Assembly: GCF_051465645.1 (NCBI RefSeq)
Contig: NZ_CP195790.1
Span: forward strand, 3,968,001 to 4,032,000
DNA from: Planctomicrobium sp051465645
Lineage (GTDB): Bacteria; Planctomycetota; Planctomycetia; Planctomycetales; Planctomycetaceae
Length of the DNA stretch: 64,000 nucleotides
Reading direction: 5' to 3'
This document shows, in pieces, positions 1 through 8,279 of this stretch. The notes under the pieces are model-generated. The model saw only the letters and a program-made list of their open reading frames with translations. It searched no databases and was not told the DNA's origin. The stretch's first letter is position 1. Each line of letters opens with the position of its first letter. The position numbers and the translations under genes are program-made.

Positions 1-1680
1 GACCAACAGCAATGTTTCCGGGCGCGCCATCGACACTCTCATCAAAGAATAGGTTACTTAATCGATATGCAGTTGTTGTGTCGCCAAGGCTGCTCGCCAT
101 TGAGAAATGAATTCTCTTGGCAGCATCAATAGCGTCTGCACCAGCTGCGCTTGATCTCTCGCCATGCTCGATGAGATTGTCGAGTTGTTGAGCAGTTTCC
201 GAATCAATCTCTATGATTCCGCGAAGCCCCACCAAGGAATAGATAGTCCAGAAGCTTAGGAGAGATTCGATAACTTCGTCGTAATGCTGAATTGACTTGA
301 TGAGATCCAGTACGCGTGACCGCACATAGTTGACCAATCCCGCGTCTCGTTGCACCAATCCTCCAATTAAGAGGAAACGTGCGTACTGGATGGCATCTGC
401 ATCGCGTCCAGCCGCCTTGAAGTGAAAGACTGCATCACAAAAATCTGCAGCAGAGACACCTTCGCCTGTTTTTGTTGTCAGCACTTCGCCCGCTGCAACA
501 TGGAGAGCTTCATTTGAATAAGTTGGCGTTCTCGCAAGTTCACCACAATACAAAGAGGGGACACGATATTCGTTCGCAGCAATTTCTTCGAGGCGGCGGA
601 CGACGAGGCTATGCCACTGCTGCGACATTAATTGACCCAGACCGGTCGTCAGTTTTTCAGCTAACGCCTCCGCGCGACTTCTCGTTACGTTTGAAAGGCA
701 AACGGCAATAGGTGGCAATAGTTTATGTTCTTCAGGACTCAAGGATGCTAGAAAGCCAGCGATCAATGCATTCTGAATGGCTCCTGCAGAGTAATCCGCT
801 GCAACAAGACGAGCCTTAGATTTTGCAGCGTTCCCTTCCGTAACGACACGGATTAATTCAGCGCGTATGAGGCCAACGTGTCCATGTGTGCGTGTTTTCA
901 AAAGTTGCAAGTAAGCATCGGATAATGAGCAGGTGGCAAATCTCTCAAGCTGAACAAGGTTGGCAAGCTCGCCTGTAGATAGCCCCGGCATCGAAAGAAG
1001 TGGTACGCCAACACGCGCCAATGCCTGACGGAACTCTGGATCGTCAACGGCAACCAGGAGAATTCGCAAATCTGGTATCGATTCGGCCTCATAGACAATG
1101 CGTTTAAGAAGATCGAAGTGTCGAATTCGCTGTGCTTCATCTAGAACGATCGTCAGTCGGACATCACCTTGTCGATTTCGCAATGCATGAATTGGATCTA
1201 GACTATCTGACCGACATTGTTGGCAGATGGCCCTTGTCAACAGTAATTCGATTTCCGCCGCTGCGGTATATTCTGGAATAGTCAACCAGAGGGATTCGTT
1301 GTTCGACTTTGCCACATAATCGCGGGCGGCGGCGGTCTTTCCCGCCTTAGGGTAGCCGATCAGGCAAATGGATTTATTATTTGAAAATGACTCATTGAGA
1401 GCATCAGAAACAGTCGGTCGGTCAACATGCTCTAATAGTTTCGGAGGAAGGTTTAGGTCTAAGGTCGAGAGTTGGACACGTCCCGGAACTCCAAATTTCT
1501 CTGCACTTTTGGCAAGACCACTCGCAATTTGATCTATGAATGCAGGATAAACAATCGGGGTTCTATCTGAGTCAGCGAATAGTTGGTGCTCGCTCGTCGA
1601 ATGAGATGAGCTGAGTCCATTTGCCTTTATGCCCGCCAGCTTGCCAGCTGACGGGCCTAGAACGGGTCCGGGCGATCCCC
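1..1680 (-). CDS. STAND-like P-loop NTPase, partial, no usual start codon
   Basis: Reading the minus strand, one frame is open from about 1906 to the window edge, so the C-terminus is missing. It shows a Walker A motif (GYPKAGKT, near 1355), a Walker B-like segment (TIVLDEAQRI, near 1150) and a GHVGLI segment downstream, as expected for an AAA/STAND ATPase whose helical C-terminal part lies leftwards. I cannot assign a family more precisely. The frame contains no ATG, GTG or TTG between its upstream stop and Walker A. It overlaps the end of the CHAT gene in the -1 frame, through a Gly/Ser/Pro-rich stretch that looks like an interdomain linker. The protein is therefore probably expressed as a CHAT-NTPase fusion through frameshifting or an assembly indel, or from a rare start codon. 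In STAND systems the NTPase acts as the sensor that switches on the linked protease; that role here is inferred. Confidence 0.7.
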
Positions 1681-1681
1681 C
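1631..1681 (-). other. Candidate -1 frameshift site: G5 run followed by hairpin
   Basis: At 1677-1681 the minus strand reads ATGGGGGAT. Twenty bases further, just after the CHAT stop codon (1657-1659), lies a hairpin at 1631-1656 with 11 paired positions including one G-U and a GGCA loop. A -1 slip on the G run, or one extra G, joins the CHAT frame to the NTPase frame without any stop. The spacer is longer than the 5-9 bases usual for stimulated frameshifting, so an assembly or real indel is an equally good explanation. Confidence 0.45.
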
Positions 1682-2310
1682 ATTGCCAAGGCTTCGGGGA
1701 ATTCGGTCAGTTGCTCGCGAGAAGATGATTGGGCTACCAGAATGACCTCTGCGGGCTTGACTGTCTGACGGTTGTACAACTTGGCGAGCGAAGTATTCGT
1801 ACCGATGCCGGCAATTTGGACAAGGGCTAAGTCGTAAGCATCCTGAACAGACCGCCCATAACCGAGCGCTTCGTAAAAAGCAGCAGAGAATGCGATCGCG
1901 GCGGCGTCATTGATTTTATCACTCATTCCCACTGCGCAGTCGATTACACTTACAATTGCTTCTGCCTGCAGTGCCGAATCGCAGGCATTGAGCACGACGA
2001 CGCGGACGTTGTCTTTCAGAACGCGGAAGATGTTCGCCAGCGTATTGGGTGGAACGACTTGACCTGTTCCGTCGATTCCGGTCAATGCAATCCCATTTGC
2101 GGCACCGTGACCGCTAAAATGAACCACATCCGGCTTGTGGCGCATGAGCAAGCCGGGGATGTCTTGTAGCCGTACTGCGCCGTGCTTAATCAGTTCGACG
2201 TGATTGCGATGTTCCGAGCTACGAACTTTTGCATCGATGGCCCGAAATTCTTCGTCGATATTCAATACAGCGTCAACTGGATTCGCCGACAGCAGCAACA
2301 CTTTGACCAT
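1657..2310 (-). CDS. CHAT-domain caspase-like protease
   Basis: The 217-residue protein has the CHAT (caspase HetF-associated with TPRs) signature. A strand ending in VVHFSGHG supplies the catalytic His (H68), and a strand reading VVVLNACDS supplies the catalytic Cys (C110). Downstream, the FSAAFYEAL helix and a segment rich in aliphatic residues are also typical. The ATG start follows an AGAGGAG ribosome binding site. The NTPase frame follows directly. CHAT peptidases in bacteria usually act as effectors released by a sensor, for example in gasdermin or STAND-linked defence, so this pair is a plausible abortive-infection module. The C-terminal end (after the LAMG residues) is short and probably artificial if the protein normally reads through into the NTPase. 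The CHAT assignment is firm; the defence role is inference. Confidence 0.85.
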   Translation of the reverse strand: MVKVLLLSANPVDAVLNIDEEFRAIDAKVRSSEHRNHVELIKHGAVRLQDIPGLLMRHKPDVVHFSGHGAANGIALTGIDGTGQVVPPNTLANIFRVLKDNVRVVVLNACDSALQAEAIVSVIDCAVGMSDKINDAAAIAFSAAFYEALGYGRSVQDAYDLALVQIAGIGTNTSLAKLYNRQTVKPAEVILVAQSSSREQLTEFPEALAMGDRPDPF

Positions 2311-2820
2311 TTCAACTCTTCTCCTCTAACCTTTGTTTGGATTCTTTGAATCGTATCGCCTTTGCCGCCGCCAGACCACAGCAAGGATGGTCTTGAATTT
2401 CATCCGGGAAACTCTGTGTGCGTCTGTTGTGGCCCCAGAGACAATTACAAATGCTGATAAAGATGGTGCGGTTATTTCTTTGATTGGGACGATGAATCGC
2501 CGTCAGTCCGTTGCCGGAGCGATGGACGGTGTCAGTGTCCACCCTGTTGTTTGTCAAACGCTGATAGGTTGTCGATATCCATCTGCGCAAGTTACCTCGC
2601 CCGTAACGCTAGTCCCGCCGCACGTGGCCCATTGGCATGTCGTGGTCAGCCTGGGGGGCTATGCCGGTACAGTGTGGGCATCCTGTGCGATGGTGTAAAA
2701 GATCCTGAAGCAGAGGCCGCCTCGATCACGTCGAACCTGGGAGCTGTCAGACGATTTCACCAAAGGTGCTTGACTGTTGCGCGAGGTTCGTGATAGCCGG
2801 ACTTTTTCGTCTCCTGGCGC
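2311..2820. other. Intergenic stretch without a convincing gene
   Basis: This 510-base stretch separates the CHAT gene (minus) from the plus-strand cluster that begins at 2821 or 2893. It must hold the divergent promoters. Overlapping reading frames of 80-120 codons exist on both strands, but none has family-like composition or a good ribosome binding site. Confidence 0.5.
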
Positions 2821-3456
2821 GTGAGCTATTGCCAGTTTCGCCCGCCCCTTGACAACCTAGACATTCGAGCAGTAGTTGAGATTGGATCGAAAATGGACGT
2901 ATTCCCTCCGCAACCGGTGCCACTTACCGCCAAAGAACAGGAATTTGTCGGGCAGATTGATTTTGCCCCAGACCACATGCGGCTACATGGCCGCTTCTAT
3001 GAAGTGCTGGAAACGTCCTGCCAATTGGCGGCCATGCTCGCGACGTCGCTATTCGAGCGGAAGGCGATTCCAGAAATTCGCCTGCGGTACTTCTTGGATC
3101 CGGAATTCAATGGCGGGAATACAAGGAAGTCTCGAAAGGAAATCTTTGAGTCGAACGGGACGCGAGGCAATGACATTCTCTCGCACGGTCATTTCTTGCC
3201 CTACCTGCATTACTTCATCAACGGGCCAAAGCTTCCGAAATCCACGATTCAAGGCTATTGCGACATTTTGAACCATGAAATTCTGACAACAGGTATGCTT
3301 CAAGACCGTTTGCGGAAGTATGTCCGATCCGAAACTCGCAAGCTTTCCTTTGATCGTCCGGAAGCCGGTGAAGAGTTCTTCAAGTTGGCGATGGAATGCG
3401 GACAAGATATTGGGATGGCCATGAGTATCCGGGAAGCGGCAAAATTAACCCGATGA
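2821..3456 (+). CDS. Hypothetical protein, first gene of trypsin-like cluster
   Basis: A 211-residue frame begins with GTG at 2821. An ATG at 2893 would give 187 residues and is an equally likely start. I do not recognise the family. The protein is soluble, without signal peptide or membrane segment, and mostly helical by composition, with an aromatic-rich central part (FLPYLHYFINGPKLP). It is followed after 53 bases by two small genes and then by a trypsin-like peptidase, all on the same strand, so it is probably part of one transcription unit. In such small operons the first gene is often the sensor or substrate of the protease, but the sequence gives no direct evidence for that. Confidence 0.6.
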   Translation: MSYCQFRPPLDNLDIRAVVEIGSKMDVFPPQPVPLTAKEQEFVGQIDFAPDHMRLHGRFYEVLETSCQLAAMLATSLFERKAIPEIRLRYFLDPEFNGGNTRKSRKEIFESNGTRGNDILSHGHFLPYLHYFINGPKLPKSTIQGYCDILNHEILTTGMLQDRLRKYVRSETRKLSFDRPEAGEEFFKLAMECGQDIGMAMSIREAAKLTR

Positions 3457-3509
3457 CGCGCAACAGGATTCACCATACCGAGGAATGTTCTCTTGCACGG
3501 AAGGAATCA

Positions 3510-3914
3510 ATGTCAAATCGAAAACGGAATTGGGTGGACTATGGGAACGTTAATGAACGGACGTTACGCAAGCAATCATCGGATTCCCGTAGGCCACCTG
3601 GAACCATTGGATTCGCGAAGTTCAATTGGGATGACTTTTGGCAGAAGCATCTTGAAATGTCGTTTAATGAATCCACGCAAGACGCATTCGGCCGTTACGA
3701 GATTGAGGCCATCAAGGGCCGGGATGATTGCCTGAAAGCTTTGCAATGGCTTATCGATAATAATGGTGATTGCAAGTTTGCAGCGGTTGAATTCGGCGGG
3801 ACTTGGATGATGCTGATTAAAACAAGCGCCGACCGCCCACTCACTACAGGTAAACGCGATGTCTTGGAAGAATCGCTTGGCGATAGGCTGGACTCCAACG
3901 GCATCGATACATGA
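3510..3914 (+). CDS. Hypothetical protein (134 aa)
   Basis: I chose the ATG at 3510 because AAGGAA sits a few bases upstream; an upstream in-frame extension overlaps the previous gene and looks non-coding. The product is 134 residues. It has a basic N-terminus, then a region with FNWDDFW and FGRYEIEAIKGRDDC, and ends in an acidic tail. No known domain is apparent. The gene lies between two other unrecognised small genes in the cluster that ends with the trypsin-like peptidase at 4205-4957. Confidence 0.55.
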   Translation: MSNRKRNWVDYGNVNERTLRKQSSDSRRPPGTIGFAKFNWDDFWQKHLEMSFNESTQDAFGRYEIEAIKGRDDCLKALQWLIDNNGDCKFAAVEFGGTWMMLIKTSADRPLTTGKRDVLEESLGDRLDSNGIDT

Positions 3915-3975
3915 ATCCTCTATTGCCTTTTTCGGCCAGACAGGTAAAAGGATTGTAAACCTGAAAGGAATTCCC

Positions 3976-4218
3976 ATGAGCGCAGAACGGATTATGACCG
4001 GGTGGCAAGTGGCCGCCCCTGGAATTGAGCATTACGTTGTCTTGAGGGCGGGCGCGTCCGAGACTCACGGAACCGCCGTCATTGGCGATAATCGAATCGG
4101 CTTTGTTCCAGCTACGTTCGATGCCAATGGTATCTTGGAATGGTTCGGAGAATTCTTCCGGACGTTCGCCGAAGCGATGGACGCATTCCCAGCAGGTGAA
4201 CCGCATGCTTATGGCTGA
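3976..4218 (+). CDS. Small hypothetical protein (80 aa), coupled to peptidase gene
   Basis: The ATG at 3976 follows a GAAAGGAA ribosome binding site and gives 80 residues. The pattern of strands and helices (ERIMTGWQVAAPGIEHYVVL, then IGDNRIGFVPATF, then a terminal helix with FGEFFRTFAEAMDAF) suggests a small alpha/beta domain. I do not recognise it. Its stop codon at 4216-4218 overlaps the start of the peptidase gene (ATG at 4205), which implies translational coupling and a functional link such as inhibitor, substrate or adaptor. Confidence 0.6.
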   Translation: MSAERIMTGWQVAAPGIEHYVVLRAGASETHGTAVIGDNRIGFVPATFDANGILEWFGEFFRTFAEAMDAFPAGEPHAYG

Positions 4219-4957
4219 TGAATTCGTTGAAGGCCTGATGCGGGACTTCGGGCGCTATCTGGTTTGTCTGGCCTATTTCCGCAATGTCAACCCCAAAGCC
4301 GACTTTCATCCCGGGGTCATCCTGGAGCTTGCCGGGAAATGGTGGTTTGCTACGGCGGGCCATATCTTCCACGACCTGGAACGTTGCAGAACACGGTACA
4401 ACGTCATTGCGGAAGACTTCCGGTTGATCGACCATTTTGGCCACGGGTCAGACCGCCAAGGGTACATTCCGTTCGACTTCATGAACGCCCGCAAATTCTA
4501 CGAATTCAGCAATGAACGGCGGATTGATTGGGGAATTGTCGAGTTGGACGCCCATACGGTCCGTTTGCTTCAAGCGAATGATGTCGGGATGCTGACTGAA
4601 TCGGAATGGAGCAAACACAGCAAGGAGCATGAAGGATATTTCATGCTGGGCTTTCCTGCCGTATCACACAACGTCACAGCCACGGAATTCACGATTCGGG
4701 CAAACCCCAAGACGACAGCCATTCACATCGAACGGGCTGACGATTGCCGCGAGGGGGAACATCTCCGGTTTTCTGGAAGACTGCCGAAGTGTGATATCCC
4801 CATTGAAGGGATGAGCGGCGGGCCAATCTTCGGACTCGTGGCAGACAGTGTGGAAATCATTGCCTTGCAAAGTTCATGGCTGTCTGAATCGCAAACGATC
4901 TTCGGAACCTTTCTGACCACACTAAGCAAGCTCGCAGAAGTTCGGATTCAAGCTTGA
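4205..4957 (+). CDS. Trypsin-like serine peptidase domain protein
   Basis: The 250-residue product carries a complete chymotrypsin-fold triad: His53 in FATAGHIF, Asp108 in RRIDWGIVEL and Ser204 in GMSGGPIFG. There is no signal peptide, so it should act in the cytoplasm. Together with its lack of a PDZ domain, this sets it apart from exported HtrA-type proteases. It resembles the stand-alone trypsin-like domains found in bacterial conflict operons. The start is placed at ATG 4205, inside the preceding gene, where AGGTGA is a fair ribosome binding site; a second ATG follows at 4211. A longer upstream frame from 4082 overlaps the preceding gene and is unlikely. It is the last gene of its cluster and converges on the tniQ gene, with a strong terminator in between. 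Confidence 0.75.
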   Translation: MLMADEFVEGLMRDFGRYLVCLAYFRNVNPKADFHPGVILELAGKWWFATAGHIFHDLERCRTRYNVIAEDFRLIDHFGHGSDRQGYIPFDFMNARKFYEFSNERRIDWGIVELDAHTVRLLQANDVGMLTESEWSKHSKEHEGYFMLGFPAVSHNVTATEFTIRANPKTTAIHIERADDCREGEHLRFSGRLPKCDIPIEGMSGGPIFGLVADSVEIIALQSSWLSESQTIFGTFLTTLSKLAEVRIQA

Positions 4958-5170
4958 GCCGTGGTTGGTGCCTGGAGTTGAAATCGAATCCGACTTGTGA
5001 ATGCTTCGGCAATACAAAGCGGAACCGCCCACGTGAGACGACCGAGGATCTCGCTTGCGGTATCTGTGCGAATGACAGGCTTATCCGCGTTCAAGCAGTG
5101 CTTCGGTGTTCACGACCGACTCACGAAACGAAAATTTGACGGGTATATCTTCATCCATCGTCTGATAGGT

Positions 5171-5220
5171 AAAAAATGCGAGGCCAGCCCGACCATCATA
5201 AGATGGTCGGGCTGGCCTCG
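5171..5220 (-). terminator. Intrinsic terminator of the tns operon
   Basis: A perfect 19-bp stem (5179-5197 with 5202-5220) closes a four-base loop. On the minus strand it begins immediately after the tniQ stop codon (5221-5223) and is followed by ATTTTTT, the classic rho-independent layout. It also separates the convergent peptidase cluster. Confidence 0.9.
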
Positions 5221-7173
5221 TTATACGGCTCTGGTGATGTTTTCAGTATCGGCGATAATATCTTTGATGCACAATCGCTCGACATCGTCCCGCAGAAAAA
5301 CGGACGCACCCGCTCCCTCATGGCTGCGTTTGCTGTAGATGGCAGCAATCCGATTGGCTTCCTCCCAGCGAGACAGGGTCGTGCGGCTGATCCTCAGAAG
5401 GGCACAGACTTCATCCGCCAGACAGTAGGTCTTCCGGAATCGTTCGACCTCGTCCGGCATCACGATCAGTATCCGACCATGTCGTCTCGCGGCCAGCAAC
5501 CCAGCCGTAATCCATTTTTGCAGCACGATGGCCTTGAGAGGACGTCCAAGGATGAGCACTTTGGAGAGTCGATGAACCGCATAACCCGCCTCCGCGTTTT
5601 GTCGCGTCTGGACCTGTTCCTGATTCGATTGCAGATCATTGTGGTCAACCAGGATGGAGCCCAACACGGATGTTTTGTTTGACCGACAAGCTCTAACCCG
5701 CCCCGATCGCACCAACTCCAGAACGACAGCCAGAGTGAACCCGCTCTTCCCGAATCGTCTCGTCGTCTCTCGGAGCGTCAGCCAAACAACCGAAGTTCCG
5801 GATCGAATCGGTAGATGTTGCACGACAACTTCCCAGCCCTCAATTGTTCCCTTCGGAATCAGCCAACCTTTGGCGGTTCGAATGGCCTTCCATAGCAAAT
5901 TTCGATGAACCATCTCCAGGATCGCATGTCGTCCGATTCCCAGTCGCTTTGCAGCGACAGGAACTGTAACTGACGAACTCAACTGTCGACGCAACCCCTG
6001 CACCGACTCCAGGCTAACGATACCGACCGACCGTCCGCGCATCCCGGTAGGGCGAACCGCTCCATCGAGTAGTCCTCGCTGAATCAGATCGGCAACCGCT
6101 CCATGTCGAACGCCCAACTGCTTCGCGGCCTGAGTTTGCGTCAGCCAGGGACGATCTTTCATTCGGGTTTTAGCGGTTCCCTGGAACAGGCAAACCTTGG
6201 ATGTCAGGTGTCCCAAAGTGTATCGCTCCAGAAGATATTGACGAAGAACCTTCGCAGGAGGGGGGTAACCCATGTCTTCCAACCATTTTGCTTCTCGCAA
6301 CAACAGTCCGAATGAACGGCTCACACCGGTGGATGTCAGCCGATGCTTGGCCACCGTCTGGAACACTTCCAGAAACTCCTCGAATCGCTTCGGCCAGTGA
6401 ACCAGCATCTCAGCAGCCGCCAGCCAGGCCAGACGTTGATCGGACATTTCTTCCGAGATCTCATCGCGCTCTCGCAACTGGGCCAGCCAAGGTGGAGTTC
6501 GTATCACGGCACTGGCCAGACGTTCCATCCACCAGAACAAGGCTGCCGTCGACATGTCCGGAATGGATTGCGATCCTCCCAGCAACCAGCCCTGCACGTT
6601 CTCACTGAGAGACTGCAGGTGAACCGGGATTACAACTTGCTGAGTGTCCGTCAACAATTGACCACAGCGGCAACGCCAGATATCTAATCGTGTCGAGGAC
6701 AACGGCCATCGACAATCGGGACAGCGATCGATGGTTATAGCTCTGTGAACCGAACAGATCGGCAGCGGAGTAAAACTCCACAACAGTCGCTCATAAACAG
6801 ATTCTGCTCGAAGACATTCCGGACATACCGGTGATGTCCCACGCCGAAAGAACCGTAGGATTGTTTTGGAGTCACAGACTGCCGGACTCGATTCATTCGG
6901 TCGAACGATCATCAATTGTTCGGCAAATCGATGAACCGTCGACTTGAGCAGTTCTCTGGTAGAAATGCCGAACAACTCGCCCAGTCCTTCCAGTACCGGC
7001 CCCTGGCCCATGTGATTGAATGACGGGGGCACTTCTCCTCGCTCACGGACCAACGCCGAAATTCGTCCCAGACATTCGTATCCCATCGCCAATGTGTGCC
7101 GACGGACCAGACTTTCCAGCGACTCTCCCGGAAGCAATGGTTCCCGAGTCGGGAGCTTTGATAACCGTTCCAT
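5221..7173 (-). CDS. tniQ: TniQ/TnsD-like target selector with several HTH units
   Basis: The 650-residue protein opens with the TniQ motif (LPTREPLLPGESLESLVRRH). A zinc-binding region follows, with CPEC, then CSVH, then CPDC and CRCG spacing (about residues 115-175). The C-terminal half holds at least three, perhaps five, helix-turn-helix-like units, each opening with a phrase such as TQAAKQLGVRHGAV, VAAKRLGIGRHAIL or ADEVCALLRISRTTL. TniQ/TnsD proteins bind target DNA and recruit TnsC. The serial HTH array suggests that this one reads a long DNA site. Its ATG overlaps the tnsC stop codon (TGATG), so the two are translationally coupled. It is the last gene of the tnsABC-tniQ block. Confidence 0.85.
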   Translation of the reverse strand: MERLSKLPTREPLLPGESLESLVRRHTLAMGYECLGRISALVRERGEVPPSFNHMGQGPVLEGLGELFGISTRELLKSTVHRFAEQLMIVRPNESSPAVCDSKTILRFFRRGTSPVCPECLRAESVYERLLWSFTPLPICSVHRAITIDRCPDCRWPLSSTRLDIWRCRCGQLLTDTQQVVIPVHLQSLSENVQGWLLGGSQSIPDMSTAALFWWMERLASAVIRTPPWLAQLRERDEISEEMSDQRLAWLAAAEMLVHWPKRFEEFLEVFQTVAKHRLTSTGVSRSFGLLLREAKWLEDMGYPPPAKVLRQYLLERYTLGHLTSKVCLFQGTAKTRMKDRPWLTQTQAAKQLGVRHGAVADLIQRGLLDGAVRPTGMRGRSVGIVSLESVQGLRRQLSSSVTVPVAAKRLGIGRHAILEMVHRNLLWKAIRTAKGWLIPKGTIEGWEVVVQHLPIRSGTSVVWLTLRETTRRFGKSGFTLAVVLELVRSGRVRACRSNKTSVLGSILVDHNDLQSNQEQVQTRQNAEAGYAVHRLSKVLILGRPLKAIVLQKWITAGLLAARRHGRILIVMPDEVERFRKTYCLADEVCALLRISRTTLSRWEEANRIAAIYSKRSHEGAGASVFLRDDVERLCIKDIIADTENITRAV

Positions 7174-8231
7174 CAGCGTCCTCCCAGGTAATCACCAGCG
7201 GTCATTGCCCGATTACGTCGATGTGCTGCTTTGGGTGTCAGCCCCACTCCTGCAGCACGAGCATCATCGGCGGGCTGAACTCGGTCGAGGGCTCCCTGAT
7301 CCAGTTGACCAATAAACGGATTGGACTGTTCCAGGAGCACTCGCTGGTGAGCCAGCTTCTGTTCATAGACTCGGGCCAAGTCTTCTTTCGTGATCTGCTC
7401 ACTGCGTCGTCGAAGTGCTTCGACCAGACCACCCCGAACCAGCGTCATCAGATAGTCCGGAATCCCTCGGCAGGCCAGATAAAACCGCCCTGCCAATTCC
7501 AGTTCCGCCAACTCCGAGTCCTCGGCGAGCGGCAGTGACTGATCCAGCTTTTTGAGCATTCCGCAGAACTCGCGTTTGCCAGCAGGTGTCCGCCAAGTAA
7601 AACACTTGAGTTGCAACCGTTCCTTGAACCGCCGTTCGGTGTGTTCGGCCCGAAGGACATATTCTGCTTCCGGCATCCCGCAGACCACGACCGGAATTTT
7701 CGTGTTCACGATCAGCACTTTGAGCCATTGGGCCGCCTTGGTCATCACCTTGGCCCGGTCCATGTCAAACAGGTGGTGGAACTCGTCCAGAACGATCAGT
7801 TCGACCTGGCAGCGCTGGAGCAGTTTCACGGCACGGTTCGTCAATGTTTGCACGGTTCCGCTGGACCATGCCGGATCGCCGAGTGCCAGCAGAATGTCCG
7901 CCGCAATTCCCTTCGGTCGGGCTTCCGGCTGGAGTGTGACCTTCAGCACCGGCTGCTGCGTGGCGGTTTCGGTGTCGTGAGCGGGATGTAGTTTCCGATA
8001 GTGGTCGATGACGGAGGTCTTGCCGACCCCGGACACTCCTAATAATGCGCCACATGTCGGCTCACTACTTCCGCGAATCGATTCGTGACATCGCTGCAGT
8101 AATTCGACCCCTTCCCGGAATCGGGGGTGGAGCACGATCAGTTGATTGACGGAGGCGATCCGTTCCTCTGGTGACACGGATCGCCAATGTTGACGTTCTC
8201 CAGCTTTTGGAGAATCTCGTGGTACTGCCAT
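7173..8231 (-). CDS. tnsC: TnsC-like AAA+ transposition ATPase
   Basis: This is the AAA+ regulator that links target recognition by TniQ to the TnsAB transposase. It has Walker A in GVSGVGKTSV, Walker B in VELIVLDEFHHLF, and the CGMPEAE sensor-1 region typical of TnsC/TniB ATPases. I prefer the ATG at 8231, preceded by GGAG at good spacing (352 residues). The frame could extend to a TTG at 8279 that directly abuts the tnsB stop codon. Length and domain order are normal, and nothing looks broken. Confidence 0.88.
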   Translation of the reverse strand: MAVPRDSPKAGERQHWRSVSPEERIASVNQLIVLHPRFREGVELLQRCHESIRGSSEPTCGALLGVSGVGKTSVIDHYRKLHPAHDTETATQQPVLKVTLQPEARPKGIAADILLALGDPAWSSGTVQTLTNRAVKLLQRCQVELIVLDEFHHLFDMDRAKVMTKAAQWLKVLIVNTKIPVVVCGMPEAEYVLRAEHTERRFKERLQLKCFTWRTPAGKREFCGMLKKLDQSLPLAEDSELAELELAGRFYLACRGIPDYLMTLVRGGLVEALRRRSEQITKEDLARVYEQKLAHQRVLLEQSNPFIGQLDQGALDRVQPADDARAAGVGLTPKAAHRRNRAMTAGDYLGGR

Positions 8232-8279
8232 CTCTTTCTCCACTCTGGTGAAAACATAGTTTTGGTTTGCGACATGCAA

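Noticed and set aside
2312..2590. 92-codon minus frame just upstream of the CHAT gene
   Set aside because: It ends one base before the CHAT ATG but has no ribosome binding site and a low-information composition; I treat the region as leader or promoter.
4958..5170. Possible left end of a Tn7-like transposon
   Set aside because: No TGT-type end or repeated binding sites matching the GTGAC motifs near 21.8 kb could be found by eye.
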